Notes: generated by a model from the sequence alone, not told the origin. DNA of 64,000 nucleotides from Pseudomonadota bacterium (GCA_016702545.1 JADJDT010000002.1:455297-519296), one strand, 5' to 3'. Positions 1-10,704 are shown, counted from the stretch's first letter. Numbers and translations are program-made.

Positions 1-44
1 GGCCGCGGCTTGGTCGAAGGCAACCTGCTCACAGCCCTGAACAA

Positions 45-524
45 CTATGGTTCATCCCCCTGTAAACGATCACGCGACCCGAGCAGCGCCCGTAGCTGTC
101 GGGCACCCTCGCAGGCGGCTGCCTCCGCGACGGCCGAGAGCGCCGTGCCATACGCCAGCTGCCGCGCGGGCAGGCGACAGAGCCACGCCGCGCCGTTGAA
201 GCCATAGAGCTGGCGAGCGAGGGCGATCAGCGCGGCGGGTGTCAGGCTGTGGCTCAGCACGCGGCCCGTGCCGCGGCCGGCGGCGGCCTCCGGTAGCGGC
301 TCCAGCGTCACGGTCGCGGCGCCGACGTCGGCGTCGAGAATCACCACCGCACCGACCGCCGCCACCGCCTCGGCCAGCTCCGGGGTCAGGCCGTGGACGG
401 CCATCGCCTGCGCGCCGGCGCCGGCGCCCAATTGATCGAGTACGTGATCCAGCACGCGGGCGGCCACGCCGTCGTCACCCCGCAGCACGTTGCCGACGGC
501 GAGGAGCAGCGTCGTCGCGCTCAC
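45..524 (-). CDS. hoxW: Hydrogenase maturation protease (HoxW/HyaD family)
   Basis: This is the last gene of the hydrogenase operon. It encodes a 159-residue cytoplasmic endopeptidase of the family that removes the C-terminal tail of the NiFe large subunit after metal insertion. The N-terminus carries the family signature LLLAVGNVLRGDDGVA, in which Asp is a nickel ligand, followed by ILDADVG and a histidine in VLSHSLTP, matching the usual ligand pattern. The start is GTG at 522-524, 9 bases beyond the hoxH stop. Its substrate is presumably HoxH next door, which still encodes a cleavable tail. Naming HoxW rather than another hydrogenase protease rests on the neighbours. Confidence 0.9.
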   Translation of the reverse strand: MSATTLLLAVGNVLRGDDGVAARVLDHVLDQLGAGAGAQAMAVHGLTPELAEAVAAVGAVVILDADVGAATVTLEPLPEAAAGRGTGRVLSHSLTPAALIALARQLYGFNGAAWLCRLPARQLAYGTALSAVAEAAACEGARQLRALLGSRDRLQGDEP

Positions 525-533
525 GTTGGACCC

Positions 534-1967
534 TTAGTCGCGCGCGATCCGCTCGAGCAGCCCGCCCTGGCGGTCGCGCAGCTCGAGCACCAGCGGCATC
601 TGGCCGAGCGCGTGCGTCGAGCAGGAGAGGCAAGGGTCATAGCAGCGAATCGCGTGCTCGACGCGATTCAGCATGCCCTCCGCCGGGGTGTGGCCCCGCA
701 CGAAGCGCTGCGCCGTTTGCTTGACCGCCTGGTTCATCGCCAGGTTGTTCTGGGCCGTGGCGATCAGCAGGTTGGCCGTGACGATGCACCCGTTCTCGTC
801 GACGCGATAGTGATGAAAGAGCGTGCCGCGGGGCGCCTCGCTCACGCCGATGCCCTCGCGGTGGTTGAGCATCGCCTTGGCGCGAATGGTGGTGCCCAGC
901 AGCACCGCGTCGTCGAGCAGCTCCTCGATGCGCTCGACGGCGTGCACCATCTCGATCAGCCGTGCCCAGTGGTAGTGGAACGAGGCGCAGACCGTGCCGG
1001 CGGCGTCCCCCGCGTGGTGCCGCAGCTCGCGCAGCTCGCGATCGGCGCGCGGGGTCCCTGCCGTCGCGGCCACGTTGAGCCGCGCCAGGGGCCCGACGCG
1101 GTACATGCCCGACGGATAGCCCATCGGCTTGTAGAAGGGGTTCTTGATGAAGGTCCAGGACTCGGACGCCTCGCCGAGGTAGGTCGCGTAGCGCTGCGGG
1201 GACAGGCCGTCGGCGACGACGTTGCCCTCGCCGTCGACGATGCGGATGTCGCCGTCGTAGTACTCGAGCTCGCCGTCGGCGCTGACCGTGCCGAGAAAGA
1301 GCGAGGGGAAGTCGCCGAGGTGGTCGACCTCCTCGCGAAAGCCGTCGAGCAGCGGTCGGAAGCGCGACCGCGCGAGCTCGAGCGTTTGATAGGCCTCGGG
1401 CAGCCAGCCGCGCGCCTCATCGCGGGCCGCGGCCGAGAAGGGCTGGTTGACGCCACCGGGCGCGGACCACGGCGGATGCACGCGGCGCCCGCCCAGCAGC
1501 TCGATCAACCGTTGACCGAATTGGCGCAGCCGAATGCCGCGGCGCGCGAAGTCGGGCTCGGTCGCGGCCAGGCCGAAGATGTGGCGCGTCGCCGGATCGG
1601 CGTCGAAGCCCAACAGCAGATCGGGCCCCGAGAGGTGGAAAAAGCTCAGGGCGTGCGACTGCAGCAGCTGGGCGTAATTAGCCAGGCGGCGCTGGGCCAC
1701 CGCCGCCGGCGGCACGTCGACGCCGAGCAGCTGGTCGCCAGCCTTCGAGCTGGCGAGGATATGGCTGACCGGGCAGATGCCGCAGACGCGCGCCATCAGC
1801 CCCGGCATCTCCTCGAAGGGTCGGCCCTCGCAGAGCTTCTCGAAGCCGCGAAACTCGGTGACGTGGAAGCGCGCGTCGCGCACCGTGCCATCGTCGTCGA
1901 GCTCGATCGTGACCTTGGCGTGGCCCTCGATGCGCGAGACCGGGTCGATCAACAGTCGACGTGCCAT
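534..1967 (-). CDS. hoxH: NAD-linked [NiFe] hydrogenase large subunit HoxH
   Basis: Large catalytic subunit (477 residues) of a group 3d bidirectional hydrogenase, carrying the Ni-Fe(CN)2CO site. The N-terminal L1 motif is RVCGIC (Cys62 and Cys65) and the C-terminal motif is DPCLSC (Cys446 and Cys449) followed by STH. About 25 residues follow His452, the tail expected to be cut by the protease encoded next. The start [16 protein letters not shown] is typical of HoxH. Longer in-frame readings upstream would run into hoxY and lack similarity. One base separates the hoxY stop from this ATG. The gene is intact, with no frameshift. Confidence 0.96.
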   Translation of the reverse strand: MARRLLIDPVSRIEGHAKVTIELDDDGTVRDARFHVTEFRGFEKLCEGRPFEEMPGLMARVCGICPVSHILASSKAGDQLLGVDVPPAAVAQRRLANYAQLLQSHALSFFHLSGPDLLLGFDADPATRHIFGLAATEPDFARRGIRLRQFGQRLIELLGGRRVHPPWSAPGGVNQPFSAAARDEARGWLPEAYQTLELARSRFRPLLDGFREEVDHLGDFPSLFLGTVSADGELEYYDGDIRIVDGEGNVVADGLSPQRYATYLGEASESWTFIKNPFYKPMGYPSGMYRVGPLARLNVAATAGTPRADRELRELRHHAGDAAGTVCASFHYHWARLIEMVHAVERIEELLDDAVLLGTTIRAKAMLNHREGIGVSEAPRGTLFHHYRVDENGCIVTANLLIATAQNNLAMNQAVKQTAQRFVRGHTPAEGMLNRVEHAIRCYDPCLSCSTHALGQMPLVLELRDRQGGLLERIARD

Positions 1968-1968
1968 C

Positions 1969-2544
1969 TCAGCCGAACCTCCGCGCGATCTCCGGCGTCC
2001 GTCCCTCGAGCAGCGCCAGCACCAGGTCGAAGATGCGGTCGGCGTCGGGCGGACAGCCCTGCAGAAAGTGGTCGACCTGCACCACCTCGTGGATCGGTCG
2101 CACGCGGGGCAGCAGGCGCGGCACCACCCCATCGCCCCCCAGCGGCAGGCCGGCGATGACCGTCGCCGATTGACGGTAGGCGCGGTCCAGCACGTCCTCG
2201 ACGGCGAAGAGGTTGCGCATCGCCGTGACGTTGCCGGTGACGGCGCAGTCGCCGAAGGCGATCAGCACCTTGCTGCGCGCCCGGACGCGCCGCAGCACCT
2301 CGAGGTTGTCCTCGTTGGCGACCGCGCCCTCGACCAGCGTGATGTCGGCCGGCGGGAAGTCCTTGAAGTCGGAGAGCGGCGAGGCGCCGAGCTCGACGCG
2401 CTCGGCCAGCGCCAGCAGGCGCTCGTCGAGGTCCATGAAGGACATGTGGCAACCGGAACAGCCGCCGAGCCAGACCGTGGCCATCGGGGCCTCGCGGCCT
2501 GGGGCCTCGCGGCTTGGGGCCTCGCTCATCAGGGCCTCGCTCAT
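1969..2544 (-). CDS. hoxY: NAD-linked [NiFe] hydrogenase small subunit HoxY
   Basis: Electron-transfer small subunit (191 residues from the ATG that overlaps hoxU as ATGA). The conserved domain begins at [16 protein letters not shown], with the proximal cluster cysteines, and continues through EGAVANEDN, a Cys in [11 protein letters not shown] and a Cys in FLQGCPP, as in HoxY. It pairs with HoxH to form the hydrogenase dimer. The 20 residues before the conserved start are a low-complexity run of SEA/REAP units encoded by a short tandem DNA repeat. An alternative ATG at 2482-2484 gives the usual HoxY N-terminus (171 residues), so the translated start is uncertain. Confidence 0.93.
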   Translation of the reverse strand: MSEALMSEAPSREAPGREAPMATVWLGGCSGCHMSFMDLDERLLALAERVELGASPLSDFKDFPPADITLVEGAVANEDNLEVLRRVRARSKVLIAFGDCAVTGNVTAMRNLFAVEDVLDRAYRQSATVIAGLPLGGDGVVPRLLPRVRPIHEVVQVDHFLQGCPPDADRIFDLVLALLEGRTPEIARRFG

Positions 2545-3260
2545 TTCCGAATCCATTCGTGCTTCTCGCGCGCCGTGACGATGTACTGCAGGAAGGCGCG
2601 GTTCTTCGTCATCTCCCCCACGGCCGAGCCCTTGGCGAAGAGCGCGCCCGTCGGGCAGACCTGCACGCACTTGCCGCAGCTGGTGCAGCTCTCGGCCGTA
2701 CCCCAGCTCTGTCCCAGATCGGCGATCAGCCGCAGCTCCGCGCCGCGTCCGGCCACGTCCAGGGTGTGGGCCCCCTCGACCTCGTCGCAGACGCGCATGC
2801 AGCGCCGGCAGAACACGCAGCGGTTGAGATCGAGCGTGAAGCGCGCGTGGCTGGCATCGACGGGCCGGCGGGGGTGTTGGTAGGCGACGCGGACGTGGTC
2901 GATGCCGAGACTGGTGGCGAGGTCCTGCAGCTCGCAGTGGCCGTTCGACACGCAGACCGCGCAGACGTGGTTGCCCTCGGCGAAGAGCAGCTCGACGATC
3001 AGCTTGCGATGCGCGTGCAGCCGCTCGCTCTCCGTGCGGACCACCATGCCCTCTTCGACCTCGGTCATGCAGGCCGGGTGCAAGCGCGGGCGGCCCTCGA
3101 TCTCGACCAGGCACAGGCGGCAGGCGCCGATGTCGGAGAGGCCGCCGATGTGACACAGGCGTGGAATGCGGATGCCGGCCTCCCAGGCGGTGTTGAAGAG
3201 CGAGGTGCCGGCCAGCCCGGTCACCGTCTTGCCGTTGATCGTCAGCGTCTTGACGCTCAT
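2541..3260 (-). CDS. hoxU: Hydrogenase diaphorase Fe-S subunit HoxU
   Basis: Small subunit (239 residues) of the NAD(P)H-oxidising diaphorase, homologous to the N-terminus of NuoG. An N-terminal 2Fe-2S ferredoxin fold contains [18 protein letters not shown] and a Cys in HPACMTEV. A His-Cys 4Fe-4S segment ([19 protein letters not shown]) follows. Two CxxCxxC motifs then form a ferredoxin domain ([12 protein letters not shown] and [13 protein letters not shown]). It wires HoxF to HoxY. The start overlaps the hoxF stop and its own stop overlaps the hoxY start, both as ATGA, indicating translational coupling. Confidence 0.95.
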   Translation of the reverse strand: MSVKTLTINGKTVTGLAGTSLFNTAWEAGIRIPRLCHIGGLSDIGACRLCLVEIEGRPRLHPACMTEVEEGMVVRTESERLHAHRKLIVELLFAEGNHVCAVCVSNGHCELQDLATSLGIDHVRVAYQHPRRPVDASHARFTLDLNRCVFCRRCMRVCDEVEGAHTLDVAGRGAELRLIADLGQSWGTAESCTSCGKCVQVCPTGALFAKGSAVGEMTKNRAFLQYIVTAREKHEWIRK

Positions 3261-4903
3261 GCGGGCTCCGTCGCGGCGGCGGCCGCCGCTGCCTCGGCGT
3301 CGTGGTGCAAGCGCTGATCGAGCTCCTCAGGAAAGTAGCGCAGCACGCTGAGCACCGGATTGGGTGCCGTCTGGCCCAGCCCGCAGAGGCTGGCCTCGCG
3401 CAGCAAGGTCCCCAGCTCCTTCAGCAGCGCGAGGTCGTGCTCGCCGGCCTGCCCGGCGCAGAAGCGCTCCAGGAGCTGGTGCATCTGCACCGTGCCGGCG
3501 CGGCAGGGGACGCACTTGCCGCACGACTCGTCGCGGCAGAACTCCATGAAGTAGCGCGCGACGTCGACCATGCACGACGCCTCGTCCATCACGATCAGCC
3601 CGCCCGAGCCCATCATCGAGCCGGCCCCGACCAGCGATTCGTAGTCGACCGGGAGGTCGAGCAGGCGCTCTGGGATGCAGCCGCCGCTCGGGCCGCCGGT
3701 CTGGATCGCCTTGACGCGGCCGCCGTCGGCGATGCCCCCCGCCATCTCGTAGACGATCGTACGCAGCGGCGTGCCCATCGGCACCTCGACCAGGCCCGTG
3801 TGCGCCGTCTTGCCGGCCACCGCGAAGACCTTGGTGCCCTTGCTGCGCTCGGTGCCGATCGCCGCGAACCAGGCCCCGCCGTGGCGGATGATCGGCGCGA
3901 TGTTGGCGAAGGTCTCGACGTTGTTGATCAGCGTGGGTTGGCCCCACAGCCCCTTCTCGGGCGGATAGGGTGGCCGTGGGCGCGGCTCGCCGCGCCCGCC
4001 CTCGATCGAGGCGATCAGCGCGGTCTCCTCGCCACAGACGAAGGCGCCGGCGCCGATGCGGATGTCGACGCGGAAGCGGAACGCACTGTCGAGCACCCGC
4101 GGCCCGAGCAGCCCCTCGCGCTCCGCCTGGCGGATGGCGCCTTGCAGCCGCTGGATCGCCAGCGCGTATTCGCCGCGCACGTAGAGGTAGCCCTGGTTGG
4201 CCCCCACCGCGTAGCCAGCGATGGCCATACCCTCGAGCACCCGGTGAGGGTCGCCCTCGAGCACGCTGCGGTCCATGAACGCGCCCGGGTCGCCTTCGTC
4301 GGCGTTGCAGACGATGTACTTCGTCGTGCCCGGCTGCTTGGCCACCAGCTCCCACTTGACCCCCGTGGGGTAGCCCGCGCCGCCACGGCCGCGCAGGCCG
4401 CTGGCCCGCAGCTCGGCCAGCACCTCTTGGCGCGACAGCTCCGACACGGCGCGCGCGAGCGCGCTGTAGCCGTCGGCCGCCAGGTAGCTCTCCAAGCGCT
4501 CGGGATCGACGCGCCCGGCGTTCTCCAGCACGATGCGCTGCTGGTGCGCGAAGAAGGGGTGGGCCGTGTCGAGGCGCTTGGCGGCCAACGCGGCCTCGGC
4601 CGCCGCATCGCCCGGTTGCAGCAGCAGGCCGGCCTCGCTCGGCGTGAGCTCGTGGAACACTGCGCCGTCGGAGGCCCGGCGCACCAGTGGCCCGCGGCTG
4701 CACAGCCCCAGACAGCCGGTCCCTTGCACCTCGACCTGCTGGCTCAAGGCGCGCGCCTCGACCTGCGCAGTCAAGTCGCGTTTCAGCTCCTCGGCGCCGC
4801 ACGAGAGGCAACCCGCCGCCGTACAGCAGTGCAGTCGCTCGCGAAAGCCCTGTTGTCGCGCGCGCTCGGCGGCGGCGCGCTCATTGAGATCCTCGGGCGT
4901 CAT
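3257..4903 (-). CDS. hoxF: Hydrogenase diaphorase large subunit HoxF (NADH/FMN-binding)
   Basis: A 548-residue NAD(H)-binding diaphorase subunit, homologous to NuoF. Residues 1-110 form a thioredoxin-like 2Fe-2S domain ([12 protein letters not shown], then GTGCLGLC). The 51-kDa module follows, with the NADH/FMN motifs [11 protein letters not shown] and [14 protein letters not shown], then [14 protein letters not shown]. The C-terminal 4Fe-4S site is [13 protein letters not shown] with a later Cys in SLCGLGQ. The chosen ATG (4901-4903) overlaps the hoxE stop as ATGA. The same frame stays open upstream but there it only shadows hoxE. The protein ends in an Ala-rich run with no known role. Confidence 0.95.
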   Translation of the reverse strand: MTPEDLNERAAAERARQQGFRERLHCCTAAGCLSCGAEELKRDLTAQVEARALSQQVEVQGTGCLGLCSRGPLVRRASDGAVFHELTPSEAGLLLQPGDAAAEAALAAKRLDTAHPFFAHQQRIVLENAGRVDPERLESYLAADGYSALARAVSELSRQEVLAELRASGLRGRGGAGYPTGVKWELVAKQPGTTKYIVCNADEGDPGAFMDRSVLEGDPHRVLEGMAIAGYAVGANQGYLYVRGEYALAIQRLQGAIRQAEREGLLGPRVLDSAFRFRVDIRIGAGAFVCGEETALIASIEGGRGEPRPRPPYPPEKGLWGQPTLINNVETFANIAPIIRHGGAWFAAIGTERSKGTKVFAVAGKTAHTGLVEVPMGTPLRTIVYEMAGGIADGGRVKAIQTGGPSGGCIPERLLDLPVDYESLVGAGSMMGSGGLIVMDEASCMVDVARYFMEFCRDESCGKCVPCRAGTVQMHQLLERFCAGQAGEHDLALLKELGTLLREASLCGLGQTAPNPVLSVLRYFPEELDQRLHHDAEAAAAAAATEPA

Positions 4904-5421
4904 GCGGTGATTCCGATCTTGTCCAGCTCCCGCTCGAGCTGCGCGGCGCTGACACGTGGCAGGATGCGGCCGTCCAGCACCACCGCAGGTGCCAGGCCGC
5001 AGGAGCCGATGCAGCGCGCCGACTGGACGCTGAGCCGCGCGGGGCCCGCTTCCTTGTCGGCGTCGGCGGCGGCGCAGGCGCAGCGGCGGCGCTCGAGTGC
5101 CTGGACGAGCTGCGGCGCGCCTGCGACGTAGCAGGCAGTGCCCAGGCAAACCACGGCGGTGTGCTCGGCCTTGGGCTGCAGCGAGAAGAAGTTATAGAAG
5201 GTCGCCACGCCGAGCACGCGGCTGGGCGGCAGCTTGAGCTTGAGCGCCACCTCGCGCAACAGCTCAGGGGTCAGGTGCCCGAAAAGCTCCTGGGCGGTGT
5301 GGAGCACCTCGATCAGCGCGTGCCCCGCGTAGGCCTGCCGCGACATCGCCCGCTCGAAGAGCTTCTGTCGGTTGTCCTTGGTCGCCGGCGGGGCTCGCCC
5401 GCTCGGGGGTGGTTGCGTCAT
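4900..5421 (-). CDS. hoxE: Hydrogenase diaphorase 2Fe-2S subunit HoxE
   Basis: First gene of the hox operon, encoding a 173-residue NuoE-like thioredoxin-fold 2Fe-2S protein. The four cluster cysteines lie in [11 protein letters not shown] and [12 protein letters not shown] helical segment with [19 protein letters not shown] and GVATFYNFF precedes them, as in HoxE and NuoE. An insert of about 15 residues between the two cysteine pairs contains two further Cys. Having HoxE separate from HoxF matches the five-subunit hydrogenases of cyanobacteria and many proteobacteria. The divergent region upstream (5422-5800) must contain the operon promoter. Confidence 0.94.
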   Translation of the reverse strand: MTQPPPSGRAPPATKDNRQKLFERAMSRQAYAGHALIEVLHTAQELFGHLTPELLREVALKLKLPPSRVLGVATFYNFFSLQPKAEHTAVVCLGTACYVAGAPQLVQALERRRCACAAADADKEAGPARLSVQSARCIGSCGLAPAVVLDGRILPRVSAAQLERELDKIGITA

Positions 5422-5800
5422 GGTGCCTCCGCCGCTGCCCCGCCTATAACACTGCTGGCGGCGTCCTCAAAATCGCGTCGATGGTGCTGCATTCGGAGCC
5501 GCCGGCTACCGCGCTGGCCAGCGCCGACCGGCGCGCGGGCGGGACGGAAAAGCGCTCGTACAGTCGCTGCCTTAGGGGATCCGTCGGTGGATCCTGCGCA
5601 ATCGCCGGGGCACTCGTCGCGCTTGCCACCGGGGGCGCGTAACAAACCGCAAATACACGATTAATGAATTGGCCAGCGGTTTGCATTGCCCGAGCCTGGC
5701 AAGGGACTGGAGCCGCCCAAGCGCAGCGACGGGCCAGCCCCCCAACACCGCAGCCCCGCGGCACGACGGACGGACGTGCGCAGAGGCTCAGGAGGTCGCC
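5422..5800. promoter_or_regulatory. Divergent intergenic region between hox operon and 5.8-kb gene
   Basis: No gene is visible. The stretch includes an AT-richer island (about 5640-5690) that contrasts with its surroundings. In it lie 8-bp inverted arms, CAAACCGC at 5643-5650 and GCGGTTTG at 5676-5683, 25 bases apart. A GGATCC...GGATCC direct repeat sits near 5577-5596. Promoters for both hoxE and the plus-strand gene should be here, but I cannot place convincing -35/-10 boxes. Confidence 0.4.
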
Positions 5801-7485
5801 ATGGCGAAGCGAGCGAGTGGCAAGGTCGGGCGTTGGAGCGTTGCCGTGATCGGTCTCGCGGCCCTGGTCGCTGTGCAGGCGGCTTGCAGCAATGACGACA
5901 ACGAGATCGAGCCCTTCGGCTTCACCACGCTGAACATGCTCGAGTTCGAGACCCGGCAGGTCAAGTTCCGCTACTCGAACGACGCCAATCTGCCGATCGG
6001 CAACGCCAAGCTGCGCTGCGACCTCAAGGGCTTCACCAACGGTGCCCTGCTCGACCGCCGCGTCACCGTGACGGACGCGGCCGGAGTGGGCGTGCTGACC
6101 GTCCAGGCCAAGTACTCGAGCACCTTCCGCATCGAATGCGACGCCGAGGACGCGCGCGAGCGCGTCGCGATTCCCGTGTACGTGGCCAAGGAGTTCGGCG
6201 GTCGCTTGCGGGTGGTCGTTTCGCGCAATTCGGCGGCCCAGGCGATGACGGCCCAGGTGATGGTCGTGGAGAACCTTCCCTGCGTAGCCTTCGATCCGCT
6301 GCGACCCCCGGCGCCGAGCGGCGACGTTCCCAACGCGAATGTGCCCTCCGTCCCGCTCGAGACCAACGCAGCCACGCTCAACTTCGTCGGCCTGCGGCCG
6401 ACCGTCGTCTATTCGGTGGTGGCGATCGGCAGGATCGGCGAGCAAACCGTCGCCGGTGGCTGCCGCGACCAGCTCTCGCTGACCCAGGACCAGATCGATC
6501 GCACCACGCCCTTGACGACCACCGTCGAGCTCGAGGACTTCGTCGCCGTGCCGCCCGACCCGAGCGCGCTGGTTCTGGTCACCAGCTTCGACTTCCAGCC
6601 GGTGGTGCTGCGCGGCGTGGGCGGTCTGCTCGAGCGCATGTCCGACGGCAACACCGATCCCGCCGATTACCTGCTGATGCGCATGCAGCTCCGCGACAAC
6701 AACGGCCTGACCGACGGGTGCTGGCAGCCTACCGCAACGAGGTGGCGACCTTGCTGTCGCGCGACGCCACGGCCAGCGCCAACCGCATGTCGCTGCGGCG
6801 CGTCGCCACGGCCCTCAACAACACCAGCAACATCAGGCTCCACACGACGATGCTGATTCGCGACGAGCTGACGCAGGAGAACGGCGCGCCGCGCGGCCAG
6901 CTCACGGCGACGCACAAGTTCTTCAAGTTCACGGCGAACCTCGGCGGGAGCACGGAGCGTGACTTCTTCCTGCGCGATGGCCAGCGTGTCTTCGCCAGCC
7001 CGACGCTGCCGCGGCTCGAGGCGACGACGATGATCACGCTGCAGCAGGCCGACCGCATCGCGATCGCGCCGCACCAGCTCACGCTGCCGGTGGCCGACGC
7101 GATCCTCGGCAACCTGCTGCTCGAGCAGTTCGGGACCGTGCGCTTCGACCAGGTGATTCAGCAGTCGGTGCAGTGCAGCAACGTCGCCACCGTCGTCGAC
7201 CGCTGGATCAACTCGAACGTCGTCAGGCTGCAGAACATCTTCGGCTTCGCGCTAGGCACGATTACCCGCATCTTCATCAGCGGGCTGTGCGAGGACGCGA
7301 TCCAGGACGAGGCGCTCGAGGTGCAGCAGGAGCTGCTGCGCGATCTTCAAGCGGCGCGCGTCGACGAGACGCTGAAGCTCGAGGGCTCGGCCGGCGTGCT
7401 GCGCGCGGCCGACGGCCGCACCATCGAACGCCTCAGCTCCGGCTCCTGGGTCGGCGTCGGCTCCTTCTCTGGCCGCCGCCAGTAA
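5801..7485 (+). CDS. Putative exported lipoprotein of unknown function (one frameshift)
   Basis: About 561 residues when read across one indel. The ATG at 5801 follows a clear AGGAGG (5790-5795). The N-terminus is basic, then hydrophobic (VAVIGLAALVAVQAAC), ending in a Cys that could be a lipobox, although the -3 residue is atypical. The remainder looks like a secreted beta-rich domain followed by a helical C-terminus; I recognise no family. The frame changes at GGG 6716-6718: adding one G gives DGVLAAYRNEV and continues to the TAA at 7483. Upstream and downstream halves have the same codon bias, so I treat them as one gene. Confidence 0.7.
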
Positions 7486-7704
7486 GCATCGTCTTCGAGC
7501 CCACGCGGCGCCCGGCACGCGGCGCCCGGCTCCCGGCTGGCCCAACCCGCGGCGCTCCTGTAGACTCGGCACTCGGTCCTCGCTGAAGGCCCCGCGAAGA
7601 GCGTTCGCTCTCAGCGCACGGTCGGGTCGCACCGGCGCGGGGGCGGCACGCAGGTCTGGCGCCTGGCAGCGGGGGCGCGTCCCGTTAGCGGCGGGTTAAG
7701 GCAC

Positions 7705-8682
7705 ATGCAGGGCTCGGGCAAACTTCGCGTCTGGATCGAATACGAGCGGCAGCTGGTGGAGCTGCCGCTCGGCGAAAGCACCGCCGGCCGCGGCATTGAG
7801 TGCCGCGTGCGCTTCAACGACCCCACGGTCTCGCGGGCCCACCTGCGCATCGTCGTCGAGCGTGATCGCGCGCTGGCCGAGGACCTCGGCAGCAGCAACG
7901 GTACGTGGATCAACGACCAGCCCGTGTTGCGCAGCCAGCGGCAGCTCGCCGATGGCGATGTGGTGCGGATCGGGCAGCGGCGCCTGCGGGTGCGGATCGG
8001 CTTACCCGAGGACGCCGGCGCGGACGAGGACACGCTGAGCGCCGTCGACACCACCGCCGTCGCCATGGGCACGGCGCTACCGACGCCGCCGGACGACCTG
8101 TGGTGGGCCGATCTCAAGCCCGGCACCGTCCGACGCGAGACGCCGACGCCGCCCAACGCGCTGCCCGTGGTCCAGCTCGAGGAGCCGGTCTCGATCGACG
8201 AGTACAGAATCATCACGGTGCGGCTGCAGCACTGCCCACGCTGTCGCACGCCGGTCTCCTTCAATGACACCCTGTGCCCGACCTGCAGCTATCGCTGGCC
8301 GCGCGAGCACCCGAACGCTCCGACGCAGCCCTTGCAGGCGGTCGATCAGGACCGGCGCCAGCAGCAGCGCTGGCGGGTCGACCTCCCGGTGGTCTATGCG
8401 AGCACCGAGCTGACCTTCCACGGGGCGGTGCGCGACCTCAGCCGCGGTGGCGTCTACATCGTGACCGATCTGCTCGACCCCGAGGGCACCCCCTGTCGCG
8501 TCGAGCTGCTGCCCGAGGGACAACCGGTCAGGCCCTTCGAGGGCCTGTACGGGCACGTCGTCTCGGATGCCGCCGGGCAGGGCGGCCGTCCGCCCGGCAT
8601 GGGCGTGCGTTTCACCTCGATGAACGAGGAATCCGCGCGCTGGCTCAATCGCTTCTTGAGCGAGCTCGAGGCCACGAGCTAG
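7705..8682 (+). CDS. FHA - zinc ribbon - PilZ domain signalling protein
   Basis: A 325-residue cytoplasmic protein with three recognisable parts. Residues about 20-95 are an FHA phosphothreonine-binding domain (GRGIECRVRF, VSRAHLRI, DLGSSNGTWIND, LADGDVVRIG). Residues about 175-200 are a zinc ribbon (CPRC and CPTC). Residues about 215-322 are a PilZ domain with an RxxxR-type start (RRQQQRWRVDLP) and the DLSRGG motif that binds cyclic di-GMP in other PilZ proteins. It could join Ser/Thr kinase signalling to c-di-GMP. No kinase or cyclase gene is adjacent. The link to a specific output is unknown. Confidence 0.85.
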   Translation: MQGSGKLRVWIEYERQLVELPLGESTAGRGIECRVRFNDPTVSRAHLRIVVERDRALAEDLGSSNGTWINDQPVLRSQRQLADGDVVRIGQRRLRVRIGLPEDAGADEDTLSAVDTTAVAMGTALPTPPDDLWWADLKPGTVRRETPTPPNALPVVQLEEPVSIDEYRIITVRLQHCPRCRTPVSFNDTLCPTCSYRWPREHPNAPTQPLQAVDQDRRQQQRWRVDLPVVYASTELTFHGAVRDLSRGGVYIVTDLLDPEGTPCRVELLPEGQPVRPFEGLYGHVVSDAAGQGGRPPGMGVRFTSMNEESARWLNRFLSELEATS

Positions 8683-8754
8683 ATCACGAGCTAGATCACG
8701 ACCGAGATCTCGTCTCGTGCTATAGCGCGGCCCTTCAGCACGAGGAGCTGCGCC

Positions 8755-9663
8755 ATGTACATCCTTCGCCTGCTTTCGCTGCTCACCGGCCTGATCCTCG
8801 CCAGCGCGGCGCAGGCGGCCGTGGTCGGCGAGCCCGTCGACTACCAGGCCGGCAAGACCACGCTCAAGGGCTTCCTCGCCTACGACGACGCGTTGCCCGG
8901 CAAGCGCCCCGGCGTGCTCGTCGTCCACGAGTGGTGGGGCCACAACGACTATGCGCGCGAGCGGGCGCGGCAGCTGGCCCAGCTCGGCTATGTGGCGCTG
9001 GCGATCGACATGTACGGCGAGGGCCAGCAGGCCACGCATCCGGCCGAGGCGGGCAAGTTCTCGGCGGCGCTGATGGCCCAGCTCCCCGTCGCCGAGCAGC
9101 GTTTCAAGGCTGCCTTCGAGCTGCTGGCGCAACATCCGCGCGTCGACGGCACGCGCCTCGCCGCGATCGGCTACTGCTTCGGTGGTGGGGTGGTGCTGCA
9201 CATGGCGCGCGCGGGGATCGACCTGCGCGGCGTGGCGAGCTTCCACGGCAGCCTCGGCGCGCTGCGACCCGCCGAGCTCGGCAAGGTCAAGGCCAAGGTC
9301 CTCGTCTGCACCGGCGCCGACGATCCCTTCGTCAAGGCCGAGGAGCTCGCCACCTTCGAGCAAGAGATGAAGGCCGCGCGGGTCGACTACAAGCTGATCC
9401 GCTACCGCGGCGCCAAGCACAGCTTCACTAACCCGGGCGCCGACGCCCTCGGCAAGCAGTTCAACCTGCCCTCGTCTACAACGCCAAGGCCGACCAGGCC
9501 TCCTGGGCCGCGCTCAAGCAGTTCCTGCGGCGCGTGTTCAGTAGCCGCCTGCCGCGCGCAGCGCGGCGGGCCGGCCGCACGGACACCCCCGAAGGATCGA
9601 AGGCGTGGCACAATCGGCCGGCGATGGTCCCACCTGCGCGCTACGATCCCGACCGCCTGCTGA
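8755..9663 (+). CDS. Dienelactone hydrolase family protein (frameshifted C-terminus)
   Basis: Alpha/beta hydrolase of the dienelactone hydrolase family with an N-terminal signal peptide (ending SAAQA), so probably periplasmic. Motifs include VVHEWWGHNDYARER, the nucleophile elbow GYCFGGG (Cys), the acid in GADDPFV and the catalytic His in GAKHSFTNP. The family normally ends soon after a VYNAKADQASWAALKQFL segment. That segment is present, but one base out of frame after CCC at 9469-9471, where a fourth C restores it. The true end is therefore probably near 9545, and residues encoded beyond 9471 in the current frame are artefactual. Confidence 0.85.
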   Translation: MYILRLLSLLTGLILASAAQAAVVGEPVDYQAGKTTLKGFLAYDDALPGKRPGVLVVHEWWGHNDYARERARQLAQLGYVALAIDMYGEGQQATHPAEAGKFSAALMAQLPVAEQRFKAAFELLAQHPRVDGTRLAAIGYCFGGGVVLHMARAGIDLRGVASFHGSLGALRPAELGKVKAKVLVCTGADDPFVKAEELATFEQEMKAARVDYKLIRYRGAKHSFTNPGADALGKQFNLPSSTTPRPTRPPGPRSSSSCGACSVAACRAQRGGPAARTPPKDRRRGTIGRRWSHLRATIPTAC

Positions 9664-10704
9664 TCCGCGACGGCTGGCGCCACTACCGCCCGCGCTATGC
9701 GCTTGGCGAGGTCTACGCCGGTCTGGCGGTGGCCGTCGCGCTCGCCGCCTGCACCCTCTGGGTGTTTTGGGCGGGGCGCCCATCCCGACCCGGAGCTGCT
9801 GGCGATGGGCACCGCCTTGCTCGAGGGTGAGCCGGCGCGGCCCGTCGTGCGCGGCGGTGGCGCGCCTGGGCCCGCGCGCGGTGCGCTGCCGGCGGACCTG
9901 GCCGCGCCGAGCTGGCGCGAGCTGCGCTGGGCGCACTATGGTGCCGACAAGCTCTACGAGAAGATCGACGGCCGCGCCGACTACTTCAAGAGCTTCGGCT
10001 TCCGCCGTTTGAGCTGGGTGGCGCTGGCGCTGCGCCCGCCGGGCGCGGCGAGCGTGGACCTCGAGCTCTACGACCTCGGCACGGCGGCCAGCGCGCTGGG
10101 CGCCTTCGCCGGGGAGCGCGCAGCCGAGACGCGGGTGCAGGTGACGCCCGCTGGCCTGGCCCAGCGCGCACCCAACGCCCGTTTCTTCACGCATGGGCGC
10201 TTTTACCTGCGGGCGATCGGCAGCGATGCGGGCGCCGCCGTGCGCGCGCAGCTCGATCACCTCGAGCGCCGGCTGCGCGCGGCGCTGCCGAGCGAGCCGC
10301 TGCCCTGGGCCTACGCGCTCTTCGGCCGAGCCCTCGGCCTCGACGCGGCGCGCGTCAGCTACCTGCGCGAGAACGCCTTCTCCTTCGGCTTCGCGCGCGA
10401 CGTCTGGACCGCTCAGCTCGACGCGCAGACGCAGCTCTTCGTCGCGCGGCGGGCCGACGCGGCCCAGGCGCGCGCCTTCGCCGCGCGGCTGATGGAGGGC
10501 TTTGCCAGCTACGGTACGGCGGCCGGTCGGGCCGCGGGCGTGGCGTGGATCGCCGATCGCTACCTGCAGACGCTCGCGGGTGCCGAGAGCGCGGGGGTCT
10601 GGGTGCTCGGCGTGCGCGGCGCGCCGGATCTCGCAACCGCCGGCGCGGCGCTCCGGCGGTTGCGGGTGGCCCTCGCCGCCGGGTTGGAGGGCACCGATGA
10701 GTGA
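9624..10704 (+). CDS. DUF6599-like membrane-anchored protein (one frameshift)
   Basis: Starts at ATG 9624 ([21 protein letters not shown]). It has one membrane anchor ([20 protein letters not shown]), then an exported domain of about 300 residues with [18 protein letters not shown], resembling the DUF6599 consensus around YEYINGGAE as I recall it. The frame changes at GGGG 9773-9776: one G fewer gives [11 protein letters not shown] and joins the two halves. The stop overlaps the next ORF by 8 bases. Together with the Tat-DUF362 and polyferredoxin genes it forms a three-gene unit, probably handling periplasmic or membrane electron transfer. The function is inferred only from neighbours. Confidence 0.7.

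Noticed and set aside
393..2159. Long plus-strand open frame (588 codons) opposite hoxH and hoxY
   Set aside because: It is an antisense shadow caused by high GC3. The minus-strand genes have full hydrogenase motifs; this frame has none.
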